7,991 nucleotides of DNA from NCBI GenBank assembly GCA_012522285.1, contig JAAYKS010000007.1:1-7991 (forward strand), read 5' to 3'. The first letter of the stretch is position 1. The number at the start of each line of letters is the position of its first letter. The DNA is from Clostridiaceae bacterium. Its GTDB lineage: Bacteria; Bacillota; Clostridia; Saccharofermentanales; UBA5734. The translations under genes were made by a program, and so were the position numbers. Under the pieces are notes generated by a model that worked only from the letters and a program-made list of their open reading frames with translations, had not been told where the DNA came from and did not search any database. Shown one piece after another: positions 1 through 6,677 of the stretch.

Positions 1-849
1 GCGCGGGTCGAAATGATCCGGGTGCTGGGCGAGATGCTGACGCACCGAGCCGGTCATGGCCAGTCGCAGGTCGGAGTCGATGTTGATCTTGCAGACGGCC
101 ATCCCCGCGGCCTGGCGGAGCATTTCTTCCGGAATGCCGATGGCGTCCGGCATGTTCCCGCCATTGTCGTTGATCATCTTGACGTATTCCTGGACCACCG
201 AGCTGGCGCCGTGCAGCACGATCGGGAATCCGGGGAGCCTCTTCTCGACTTCTTCCAGAATGTCAAAGCGGAGTACGGGCTTCTGGCCGGGTTTGAACTT
301 GTACGCGCCGTGGCTGGTGCCGATGGCGATCGCGAGCGAGTCGCAGCCGGTCCGGGTCACAAAGTCCAGCACCTGGTCGGGATCGGTGTAAGAGGCATCC
401 GCCGCCGACACGTTGACCGCGTCTTCGATGCCCGCGAGTCGGCCGCGCTCGGCTTCCACGGTGACGCCGCGCGCGTGGGCGTATTCGACCACCTTTTTGG
501 TTTCGGCCACATTCTCCTCGTAGGAGTGGTGCGACCCGTCGTACATGACCGAGGTGAATCCCCCGTCGATGCAGGCTTTGCATAGTTCAAACGAATCGCC
601 GTGGTCGAGATGGAGCGCGATCGGAAGGTCGGTCTCGATGATCGCGGCTTCGACCAGTTTCATCAGGTAGGTGTGGTTCGCATATTTGCGGGCGCCGGCC
701 GAGACCTGGAGGATTAGCGGAGCTTTCAGCTCTTTCGCAGCCTCCGTAATGCCTTGGACGATTTCCATGTTGTTGACGTTGAAAGCTCCGATGGCATAAC
801 CACCCTCATAAGCTTTTTTAAACATCTCTTTGGTATTTACCAGTGCCAT
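1..849 (-). CDS. fba: Class II fructose-bisphosphate aldolase, C-terminus cut off by the window edge
   Basis: A cytosolic zinc enzyme of glycolysis and gluconeogenesis that splits fructose 1,6-bisphosphate into DHAP and glyceraldehyde 3-phosphate. 283 residues are visible, starting MALVNTKEMF; the family is usually about 305-310 residues, so roughly 25 are missing beyond base 1. Visible family motifs are the GAFNVNN block (21-27), LHLDHGD with catalytic Asp82 and zinc ligand His83, GTSHG with His180, LHGASS with His213, and NIDSD (256-260), which contacts DHAP phosphate. The start is supported by AAAGGAG at 858-864, 8 nt upstream. The conserved VEAELG segment reads VEAERG here (Arg135). It lies downstream of a dehydrogenase gene but has its own promoter. 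A tagatose- or ketose-bisphosphate specificity cannot be excluded from sequence, but fructose-bisphosphate aldolase is the best reading. Confidence 0.95.
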   Translation of the reverse strand, partial: MALVNTKEMFKKAYEGGYAIGAFNVNNMEIVQGITEAAKELKAPLILQVSAGARKYANHTYLMKLVEAAIIETDLPIALHLDHGDSFELCKACIDGGFTSVMYDGSHHSYEENVAETKKVVEYAHARGVTVEAERGRLAGIEDAVNVSAADASYTDPDQVLDFVTRTGCDSLAIAIGTSHGAYKFKPGQKPVLRFDILEEVEKRLPGFPIVLHGASSVVQEYVKMINDNGGNMPDAIGIPEEMLRQAAGMAVCKINIDSDLRLAMTGSVRQHLAQHPDHFDPR

Positions 850-908
850 GTTTCTATCTCCTTTATGCTTTGTCGCCACGTTGGGGCAAATCGGTCGGCG
901 CAACCTAT

Positions 909-937
909 ATTGTAGTGGGGTTCGAACCCCGCGTCAA
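909..937 (-). promoter_or_regulatory. Sigma-70-type promoter of the aldolase gene
   Basis: On the minus strand there is TTGACG (932-937), a spacer of exactly 17 bp, and TACAAT (909-914), each one base from consensus. Transcription would start near 902, giving a leader of about 50 nt before the aldolase ATG at 849. It lies in the 110-bp gap between the dehydrogenase stop and the aldolase start, so the aldolase can be expressed independently of the valS operon. The placement is read directly from sequence; activity is inferred. Confidence 0.75.
917..930. repeat. Perfect 14-bp palindrome GGGGTTCGAACCCC in the promoter spacer, probable operator
   Basis: The palindrome occupies the centre of the 17-bp spacer between the -35 and -10 boxes of the aldolase promoter. 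A dimeric DNA-binding protein bound here would block RNA polymerase or, as with MerR-family regulators, remodel the spacer; MerR-type sites, however, usually have 19-20 bp spacers, so simple repression fits better. No regulator gene lies in the window. The palindrome resembles a tRNA T-arm, but no cloverleaf surrounds it. Confidence 0.5.
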
Positions 938-959
938 ACAAAATGCCGGCCCGGACGCG

Positions 960-1742
960 CTATTCATACATCATTTTAACCAGCATCCCGCCGTCTACGG
1001 TAAGGTTGGTGCCTGTGACAAAACCCGCGTCCGACGAACACAGGTAGAGGCAGGCGGCCGCGATGTCTCCCGGCTCCCCCACCCGTCCGGCCGGATGCTG
1101 CTTGTGGTCCGTCTCGTTCAGTTGGTCCGGAACCGGGTTTCCCTTTTTCCAGCCGCTGACATCGATCCAGCCGGGACAAATCGAGTTGACGCGGATATGC
1201 CGCGGTGCCAGTGAAATGGCCAATGCGTGGGTCAGCGAGATCACACCGCCTTTGGAGGCGGAGTAGCCTTCGTTCCCGGGTTCGCTCATGAACGCGCGGA
1301 CCGAGGCGATATTGACGATGCTGCCTCCTCCGCTGCGGGTCATGAACGGGAGGCAGGCGTGGACGCACAGGAAAGGACCGCGCAGATTGACGTCCAGCAT
1401 CCGGTCGAACCGGTCCGGGGTCTCGTCGAAGATCGATCCCTCCGTGGCATGGGCGATGCCGGCATTGTTGATCAGAATGTCCACCGTCCCGGACTCCGCG
1501 ACCACAAACGCCGCCAGTTCTTTGCAAGACGGCCAGGAGGACACGTCCATCCGGAAGAAAAAGCATTTTCCCCCGTTCCGGTTGATCAGGAACGCGGCTT
1601 CGCGCCCCGCCTCGTCGTCGATGTCGCCGATCACCACCCGGGCCCCCGCCGCGGCAAACGCCTGTGCGATGCCCCGCCCGATGCCCTGTGCCCCGCCGGT
1701 GACGACCACGGTCTTGTCCTTGTACTGCGACATGTCCAGCAT
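960..1742 (-). CDS. SDR-family NAD(P)-dependent oxidoreductase
   Basis: A 260-residue classical short-chain dehydrogenase/reductase, a Rossmann-fold cytosolic enzyme that oxidises or reduces a hydroxyl/carbonyl group. The cofactor motif TGGAQGIG is at 15-22, and Asp40 at the end of the second strand suggests preference for NAD(H). NNAG is at 92-95, and the catalytic Asn119, Ser147, Tyr160 and Lys164 (YSASK) are all present, followed by PG at 190-191 and the C-terminal TVDGGM. Length is normal for the family. GGGAGGGG at 1748-1755, 5 nt before the ATG at 1742, supports this start; Met4 is a less likely alternative. It begins 35 nt after the valS stop with no terminator between, so it is probably co-transcribed with valS under the T-box. 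The substrate cannot be read from sequence; glucose dehydrogenase and 3-oxoacyl-ACP reductase relatives share these motifs. Confidence 0.93.
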   Translation of the reverse strand: MLDMSQYKDKTVVVTGGAQGIGRGIAQAFAAAGARVVIGDIDDEAGREAAFLINRNGGKCFFFRMDVSSWPSCKELAAFVVAESGTVDILINNAGIAHATEGSIFDETPDRFDRMLDVNLRGPFLCVHACLPFMTRSGGGSIVNIASVRAFMSEPGNEGYSASKGGVISLTHALAISLAPRHIRVNSICPGWIDVSGWKKGNPVPDQLNETDHKQHPAGRVGEPGDIAAACLYLCSSDAGFVTGTNLTVDGGMLVKMMYE

Positions 1743-1777
1743 GCGATCCCCTCCCTTCTTTGAGGGTGCGGCTCTGT

Positions 1778-4420
1778 CTAGAGATCCGACAGCCGCCGCT
1801 CCAGGTCTTCCACCATGTTCGAGTATTTCTCCAGTTTTTCACGTTCCAGATCGACCACCCGGGCAGGCGCGCGCGAAGTGAACTCCACATTGTCCAGTTT
1901 CAGGGCGACGCGTTCTTTTTCACGTTTCGCGTTTTCCAGTTCCTTGGCCAGCCGCTCTTTTTCCTTTTCAATGTCGACCAGTTCGCCGAGCGGGATGTAC
2001 ACCGTTCCCCCCTCGAACACCGCGGCGACCGCGTTGCCGGGGACGCCTTCGCGGTCCTGCCGGCAATCGATGCCGGCAACCGTCGCGAGCCGCTGGATGT
2101 AGGCCGCGCCGGAGGAAAACCCTTCGAGGATCGACGGGTCCTGGGAGACCACGATGATGTTGGCCTTGCGGTTGCTGGGGACATTCATGTTGGTCCGGAT
2201 GTTGCGGACCGCGCGGATGCCGTCCATCACGATGCGCATCCGTTTCACGTCAGCGGGGTAGGAACGGGCGTCATCCGCGACCGGCCAGTCCGCGACGATG
2301 GCCGACTCCGCGGTGCCGGGCAACCAGGTGTACACCGTTTCGGTCAGGAACGGCATGAACGGATGCAGCAGCCGCATGGCGGTTTCGAGCACCGTCACCA
2401 GCACCTGCTGCGCCAGCCGCCGCGAGGGATTTTGCGGATCGGACAGCCGGGGCTTGACGATTTCGATATACCAATCGCAATACTCTTCCCAGATGAAGCC
2501 GTAGATCTTGCCCAGCGCGATGCCAAACTCATATTTTTCCAGGTTGGCGGTCACTTCTGCGGTCACCTCGTCCAGGCGGGACAGGATCCATTTGTCTTCG
2601 TCCTGCAGCGTCTGTCCCTCGAATCCGGACAGGGTTTCTCCCTCGTCCAGGTTCATCATGACAAACCGGTAGGCGTTCCAGATCTTGTTGGTGAAGTTGC
2701 GCCCGGCCTCGATTTTTTCCAGTTGGAAACGCTGGTCGTTGCCCGGTGCGCTGCCGTTGGTCATCGCATACCGCAGCGCGTCCGCGCCGAACTGGTCGAT
2801 GATTTCCAGCGGATCGATCCCGTTGCCGAGGGACTTGGACATCTTCTTACCTTGCGGATCCCGGACCAGTCCATGGATCAGGACGGTGTGAAATGGAGTT
2901 TGTCCGGTGTATTGGATCCCGGAGAAAATCATGCGGGCGACCCAGAAAAAGATGATGTCATAGGCCGTGACCAACACGCTGGTCGGATAGAATTTTTCCA
3001 TGTCCGGAGTCTTTTCTGGCCATCCGAGGGTGGAAAACGGCCAGAGTGCGGAACTGAACCAGGTGTCGAGGGTGTCCTCGTCCTGACGCAGTGCGCCGCC
3101 ACAGGACGGGCAGGCCTCCGGGGTCTCGCGCGCGACAATGGTCTGGCCGCACGCGTCGCAGTAATAGGCTGGAATCCGGTGTCCCCACCAGAGCTGACGG
3201 GAAATGCACCAGTCCCTTATGTTCTCCATCCAGTTGAAATAGATCTTTTCAAACCGCTCCGGGACAAAGCGGGTCCGCCCCTCCCGCACCGCCTCGATCG
3301 CGGGCTCCGCGAGCGGCTGCATATGTACGAACCACTGCAGGGAGATCCTGGGATCGACCGTAGTGTGGCACCGGTAGCAGGTGCCGACGTTGTGGCGGTG
3401 CGGCTCGGTTTTGAGCAGATAACCGCCGGCTTCCAGGTCGGCCACCACTTGTTTGCGGGCTTCGTATCGGTCCATCCCCGCATAGACGCCCCCGTTCTCC
3501 GAAATGTGGGCGTCGTCGGGCATGACGTCCACGATCTCGAGGCCGTGCCGTTGCCCGACTTCGTAGTCGTTGGGGTCGTGGGCCGGCGTGATTTTAACGA
3601 CTCCGGTCCCGAACGCTTGGTCCACATAGGTGTCGGCGACCACCGGAATGCGCCGGTTCACCAGCGGCAGGATCACATGTTTACCGACCAGCGCGGCGTA
3701 CCGTTCGTCGTCCGGGTGGACCGCGACCGCGGTATCCCCCAGCATGGTCTCCGGCCGGGTGGTCGCGACCACGACATGGCCGCTACCGTCTTCCATCGGG
3801 TAGCGGATGTGCCAGAAACGCCCGTCCTGCTCTTCGTATTCCACCTCGGCATCCGAGATCGACGTCAGGCAGTGTGGACACCAGTTGATGATGCGCTTGC
3901 CGCGGTAGATGAGTCCCTGGTCATACAGTCGGACAAACACTTCGCGCACCGCCGCGTTCAGCCCTTCGTCCATCGTAAACCGCTCCCGGTCCCAGTCGCA
4001 GGAGCTCCCGAGCCGCTTGAGCTGCTCGATGATGCGGCCGCCGTACTCCGCACGCCACTGCCAGGCGCGTTCCAAAAAGCCTTCCCGGCCGATGTCGTCT
4101 TTGGTCAACCCTTCCTGCGCCATCGCGGCGACAATCCGGGCCTCGGTCGCGATGGACGCGTGGTCGGTGCCGGGGACCCAGAGGGTCTCAAACCCGCTCA
4201 TCCGCTTGTAGCGGATCAGGATGTCCTGGAGCGTGTTGTTGAGCGCATGTCCGTTGTGCAGCTGTCCCGTGATGTTGGGCGGCGGGATCACGACCGCGAA
4301 CGGGGGTTTGGTCGAGGACGCATCCGCGTGGAAACGCCCGTCCGCCACCCAGCGCGCATAAATGTGCGCCTCGTGCTCCGACGGCTCGAATGTCTTGGGG
4401 ATATGGTCGATGTTTGCCAT
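1778..4420 (-). CDS. valS: Valyl-tRNA synthetase
   Basis: A class I aminoacyl-tRNA synthetase that charges tRNA-Val with valine and edits mis-charged threonine. The 880-residue length matches Bacillus-type ValRS. In order: N-terminal TFEPSEHEAHIYARW, the HIGH-type motif HNGH (55-58) within PPPNITGQLHNGHA, the CP1 editing domain (about 180-340) with VATTRPETMLGDTAVAVHP and HDPNDYEVG, several Cys pairs including CDACG/CPSCGG (about 421-441) that look like zinc knuckles, KMSKS (526-530), an anticodon-binding domain, and a Lys/Glu-rich C-terminal coiled coil from about 815 that binds tRNA. I chose the ATG at 4420 (MANIDHIPKTF). An in-frame ATG at 4465 would begin inside the loop of the T-box terminator and add 15 residues unlike the family. 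The ribosome binding site GGAGGG (4433-4438) is 12 nt from the start, somewhat far. Transcription is controlled by the T-box upstream. Confidence 0.98.
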   Translation of the reverse strand: MANIDHIPKTFEPSEHEAHIYARWVADGRFHADASSTKPPFAVVIPPPNITGQLHNGHALNNTLQDILIRYKRMSGFETLWVPGTDHASIATEARIVAAMAQEGLTKDDIGREGFLERAWQWRAEYGGRIIEQLKRLGSSCDWDRERFTMDEGLNAAVREVFVRLYDQGLIYRGKRIINWCPHCLTSISDAEVEYEEQDGRFWHIRYPMEDGSGHVVVATTRPETMLGDTAVAVHPDDERYAALVGKHVILPLVNRRIPVVADTYVDQAFGTGVVKITPAHDPNDYEVGQRHGLEIVDVMPDDAHISENGGVYAGMDRYEARKQVVADLEAGGYLLKTEPHRHNVGTCYRCHTTVDPRISLQWFVHMQPLAEPAIEAVREGRTRFVPERFEKIYFNWMENIRDWCISRQLWWGHRIPAYYCDACGQTIVARETPEACPSCGGALRQDEDTLDTWFSSALWPFSTLGWPEKTPDMEKFYPTSVLVTAYDIIFFWVARMIFSGIQYTGQTPFHTVLIHGLVRDPQGKKMSKSLGNGIDPLEIIDQFGADALRYAMTNGSAPGNDQRFQLEKIEAGRNFTNKIWNAYRFVMMNLDEGETLSGFEGQTLQDEDKWILSRLDEVTAEVTANLEKYEFGIALGKIYGFIWEEYCDWYIEIVKPRLSDPQNPSRRLAQQVLVTVLETAMRLLHPFMPFLTETVYTWLPGTAESAIVADWPVADDARSYPADVKRMRIVMDGIRAVRNIRTNMNVPSNRKANIIVVSQDPSILEGFSSGAAYIQRLATVAGIDCRQDREGVPGNAVAAVFEGGTVYIPLGELVDIEKEKERLAKELENAKREKERVALKLDNVEFTSRAPARVVDLEREKLEKYSNMVEDLERRLSDL

Positions 4421-4440
4421 GTTGTTGTCCAGCCCTCCAG

Positions 4441-4477
4441 AAAAATAAAAATGCCCGTCCAGCATACAACTGGACGG
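4441..4477 (-). terminator. Regulated intrinsic terminator of the T-box
   Basis: A perfect 8-bp stem (4470-4477 paired with 4455-4462, CCGTCCAG/CTGGACGG) with a 7-nt loop, followed by GGC-type closure and two T5 runs interrupted by an A (4441-4452). Its 5' arm shares bases 4469-4479 with the antiterminator, so the two structures compete. It stops transcription before valS when tRNA-Val is charged. Confidence 0.93.
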
Positions 4478-4565
4478 AGCAGTTCACTCCGCGGTACCAC
4501 CAGTTTTCCCGATACAAAATCGGGCACTCGACGGCCGATGCGACGGCCAACCGATCACACTCCCG

Positions 4566-4571
4566 GACGAC
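4566..4571 (-). other. Valine specifier codon(s) GTC-GTC of the T-box
   Basis: Two adjacent GTC triplets (4571-4569 and 4568-4566) follow a GAAG on the 3' side of Stem I, the usual place of the specifier loop. The first is followed by G, fitting the usual purine after the codon, and is the better candidate. Either way the specified amino acid is valine, matching the downstream gene and the GAC anticodon. Confidence 0.75.
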
Positions 4572-4660
4572 CTTCCCCGCCGACCTCCCCGGAACGCCTT
4601 ACAGCCAATGGGCGTCCCTCTCTGTCAGGGTCGTGGCAGGTACTCCTCCCGCTCAACGCG

Positions 4661-4677
4661 TGATGATAGCGTCATCA
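4661..4677. repeat. Inverted repeat TGATGA-N5-TCATCA over the valS promoter start region
   Basis: A perfect 6+6-bp inverted repeat with a 5-bp centre that overlaps the -10 box (4674-4679) and the predicted transcription start of valS. It could be a protein operator or, as RNA, a small hairpin at the extreme 5' end. At this size chance occurrence is possible. Confidence 0.35.
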
Positions 4678-4702
4678 TAATCCGCGAAACCGATTTTTTC
4701 AA
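4674..4702 (-). promoter_or_regulatory. Sigma-70-type promoter of valS
   Basis: The minus strand carries TTGAAA (4697-4702), a 17-bp spacer and TATGAT (4674-4679), each close to consensus. Transcription would start around 4667, just upstream of T-box Stem I, which is the expected arrangement for a T-box leader of about 225 nt plus a 20-nt untranslated region after the terminator. Confidence 0.8.
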
Positions 4703-4725
4703 CCCCGCGCGCTTCATGGTACACT
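4697..4725 (+). promoter_or_regulatory. Candidate promoter of the alcohol dehydrogenase gene (extended -10)
   Basis: On the plus strand TACACT (4720-4725) is preceded by TG at 4717-4718, forming an extended -10. A weak -35, TTTCAA (4697-4702), lies 17 bp upstream and is the complement of the valS -35 box, so the two divergent promoters would share this hexamer. Transcription would begin near 4732, giving a leader of about 34 nt. The -35 match is poor (3 of 6). Confidence 0.45.
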
Positions 4726-4765
4726 TTGGAGGAAGGGCACCACACCGGAAAGCGAGGAATCTCCC

Positions 4766-5956
4766 ATGCTCAATTTTACGTTTAAAAGCCCGACGGAATT
4801 CGTGTTCGGCCGCGGCACCGAAGACCAGGTCGGAGATCTGGTCAAAAAATACGGCGGCACCAAGGTGCTGATCCATTACGGCGGCGGATCGGTGATGCGT
4901 TCGGGACTGTACGGCAGAACGGTCGCCAGCCTTGAAAAAGCCGGGCTCTCCCACGTCTCGCTCGGAGGAGCCAAACCGAATCCCGTGGATTCGCTGGTCT
5001 ATGCCGGCATCGAACTGTGCCGCAAGGAAAAGGTGGACTTCATCCTGGGCATCGGCGGCGGCAGCGCCATCGATTCTGGCAAGGCGATCGCGGCCGGGGT
5101 CCCCTACGAGGGCGATTTCTGGGACTTCTACTCCAATAAAGCAAAACCAGGCGAAGTGCTGCCGCACGGGTGCATCATCACCCTGCCCGCCACCGGCACC
5201 GAAGGCTCGGACAGCACCGTCATCACCCGCGAGTCGGACATGCTCAAACGGGGGATGAGCGCGGAATGCAACCGTCCCCTCTTTGCCATCATGAATCCGG
5301 AACTCACCTTTACTCTGCCCCCCTACCAGACCGCGTGCGGCGTGGCGGACATGATGTCCCACATCCTGGAACGGTATTTTACCAACACCCGCAACGTCGA
5401 AGTCACGGACCGGATCGCGGAAGCACTGCTTATGACCATCGTCCGCAACGGACCGATCGTGCTGCGCGAGCCGGAAAACTATGACGCGCGCGCGGAAATT
5501 CTGTGGGCTGGCATGCTCGCGCACAACAACATTTGCGGCACCGGTCGGGAGCACGACTTTTCCGTACACCAGCTGGAACATGAACTGAGCGCGATGTACG
5601 ATGTGGCCCACGGCGCGGGACTCGCCGCGCTGACCCCCGCCTGGATCGGACACCAGATCCCGCACAACCCCATGCGTTTTGCCCAGCTGGCGGTGCGGGT
5701 GTTCGGCTGCCCGATGAACTTCGAGGACCCGACCAGCACCGCGCGGGACGGCCAGAGCAAACTTGCGGCCTTCTTCCGCTCGATCGGCATGCCGGTCAAT
5801 CTGCAGGAGCTCGACGAGCGTATCAAGAAGGACGACATCCCGGCGCTGACCGCCAAGGTCAAACGCAAACCCGACGGCAAGGTCGGCTGGTTCCGCCCTC
5901 TGGCGGATGCCGACATCGTCGCGATCTACGAATCGGCGTTTGACTGGAAAGACTAA
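4766..5956 (+). CDS. Iron-containing alcohol dehydrogenase, YqhD/butanol dehydrogenase type
   Basis: A 396-residue group III alcohol dehydrogenase, probably reducing aldehydes to alcohols with NAD(P)H in the cytosol to regenerate cofactor during fermentation or to detoxify aldehydes. The N-terminal LNFTFKSPTEFVFGRG is typical of the BDH/YqhD subgroup. GGGS occurs at 39-42 and again within GIGGGSAIDSGKAIA (95-109), the nucleotide-binding region. Metal ligands match the family: Asp195 and His199 (ADMMSH), His268 (HQLEHE) and His282 (DVAHGAG). GAGGA at 4754-4758, 7 nt upstream, supports the ATG at 4766. The gene stands alone, divergent from valS and followed by a terminator. The C-terminal third is complete (GWFRPLADADIVAIYESAF). 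Specificity for butanal, short aldehydes or others, and the choice between NADH and NADPH, cannot be fixed from sequence. Confidence 0.95.
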   Translation: MLNFTFKSPTEFVFGRGTEDQVGDLVKKYGGTKVLIHYGGGSVMRSGLYGRTVASLEKAGLSHVSLGGAKPNPVDSLVYAGIELCRKEKVDFILGIGGGSAIDSGKAIAAGVPYEGDFWDFYSNKAKPGEVLPHGCIITLPATGTEGSDSTVITRESDMLKRGMSAECNRPLFAIMNPELTFTLPPYQTACGVADMMSHILERYFTNTRNVEVTDRIAEALLMTIVRNGPIVLREPENYDARAEILWAGMLAHNNICGTGREHDFSVHQLEHELSAMYDVAHGAGLAALTPAWIGHQIPHNPMRFAQLAVRVFGCPMNFEDPTSTARDGQSKLAAFFRSIGMPVNLQELDERIKKDDIPALTAKVKRKPDGKVGWFRPLADADIVAIYESAFDWKD

Positions 5957-5982
5957 AAGCATCACGCAGTTCGCAAATCGAC

Positions 5983-6022
5983 AAAACCGCTGGAGGGGGA
6001 CTTCCCTTCCAGCGGTTTTTTA
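5983..6022 (+). terminator. Strong intrinsic terminator, probably bidirectional
   Basis: A 12-bp perfect stem (AAAACCGCTGGA at 5983-5994 with its complement at 6008-6019) with further partial pairing in the loop, followed on the plus strand by a run of six T then AT. It lies 27 bp after the alcohol dehydrogenase stop. On the minus strand it lies about 45 nt after the DUF6273 stop and ends in TTTT, so it can serve both converging units, though less strongly for the minus strand. Confidence 0.9.
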
Positions 6023-6065
6023 TTGAGACGGAGGTCTTGGGCCCGCTTCTTACGACACCAGGGAC

Positions 6066-6677
6066 TTACTCTTCCAGCTTTATCCACAAGGCAGGCCGCA
6101 CGCCGCCTATGCATCTTCCATCCCCGATGTTGCCTTTCAAGATGTTGTTGCCCTGGATCCCGATATTGCCGTCGCCATGGATGTACACGGCCTTTACATT
6201 CACGCGGCCGGGTGACCGAAGCCACCACCAACTCCATCCTTCGCCCTGGCGTCTGGCCATTCGGTTTCCATTGTTTTCATCTTTTCTTTCAAACCAATAC
6301 CGTTGATTCTTTTTGGGGTTGATGAGTTTGTCCCTGCTGTCACCAAAATAGGTACACACTTCCTCGAGATCCAATAAAAAGATCTTGTCTTGTGTATTCT
6401 CTCCGCCCTTCGTACCATACCACTGATTGTCGGGATTCTTGTTGAGGACCGGAACGATTCTTGACTGATCCGCTTCGCTAAACCGCTCCCAAAACACCCC
6501 ATTCAGATATTTTCTCAAAGAACATTCTGCCCACGTGATATCCACGTAAGCATCGTGGTAAGGGCGTTGCTCGATCATAGATTCGGTGATGAGCAGAGCC
6601 CTCTTGCCTTGCAGGGCCAGCAGGCGCCACTCAAACCCTCCGAAGGAGATCAATGCACCGGGTTTTAGGTCTTCCAT
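6066..6677 (-). CDS. DUF6273 domain protein, function unknown
   Basis: A 203-residue protein recognised from the pattern shared by DUF6273 proteins: FGGFEWRLLALQGKRALLITE near the N-terminus (12-32), an LRKYLNG segment (54-60), QWYGTKGG (85-92), KIFLLDLEEVCTYFGD (98-113), and the C-terminal WWWLRSPG (150-157) and GGVRPALWIKL (191-201). No signal peptide or membrane segment is visible, so it is probably cytosolic. The order of Trp-rich WWLRSPG, a Gly/Asn-rich stretch (159-190) and a closing VRPALW resembles C-type-lectin/FGE-like folds; this is inference. GGAAGGAA lies about 10 nt before the ATG at 6677, and the gene starts 19 nt after the GNAT stop. Base composition is clearly more AT-rich than its neighbours, suggesting separate acquisition. 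No biochemical function is established as far as I know. Confidence 0.85.
   Translation of the reverse strand: MEDLKPGALISFGGFEWRLLALQGKRALLITESMIEQRPYHDAYVDITWAECSLRKYLNGVFWERFSEADQSRIVPVLNKNPDNQWYGTKGGENTQDKIFLLDLEEVCTYFGDSRDKLINPKKNQRYWFERKDENNGNRMARRQGEGWSWWWLRSPGRVNVKAVYIHGDGNIGIQGNNILKGNIGDGRCIGGVRPALWIKLEE

Larger units (their letters stand above)
4441..4667 (-). promoter_or_regulatory. T-box riboswitch leader of valS (valine specifier)
   Basis: This leader senses uncharged tRNA-Val and allows valS transcription when valine charging is low. Parts visible on the minus strand, 5' to 3', are: Stem I with an AG-bulge-like GAGAG (about 4617-4622), an apical stem 4611-4618/4591-4598 around a 12-nt loop, and lower pairings 4629-4633/4581-4585 and 4636-4640/4576-4580; a specifier region GAAGGTCGTC (4566-4575) with two adjacent GTC valine codons; a Stem II-like hairpin (4533-4537/4544-4548); Stem III (4508-4513/4519-4524); and the T-box bulge TGGTACC (4493-4499), which pairs with the tRNA acceptor end. 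The antiterminator pairs 4500-4504 with 4469-4473 and 4487-4491 with 4475-4479, and is mutually exclusive with the terminator. The 5' end is inferred from the promoter position. Confidence 0.95.

Noticed and set aside
13..585. A 190-codon open frame on the plus strand near the window start
   Set aside because: It is opposite the aldolase gene, which carries every class II motif; the antisense product is low-complexity and unlike any family I know.
915..932. Possible tRNA T-arm (GGTTCGAACC-like)
   Set aside because: Only the palindrome is present; there is no acceptor stem, anticodon arm or D-arm around it on either strand, and it fits exactly into a promoter spacer.
4421..4465. Longer valS start at 4465
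   Set aside because: The codon lies in the loop of the T-box terminator, has no ribosome binding site, and adds 15 residues that do not match ValRS N-termini.
1760..4663. A 967-codon open frame on the plus strand opposite valS and its T-box
   Set aside because: It is antisense to the unmistakable ValRS frame and also runs through the T-box leader. Its translation is His/Arg/Asp/Val-rich with no recognisable domain, as expected when a GC-rich gene is read backwards.
4625..5965. A 446-codon open frame on the minus strand opposite the alcohol dehydrogenase
   Set aside because: The dehydrogenase on the plus strand has all its catalytic motifs. The antisense translation has no domain and spans the divergent promoter region.
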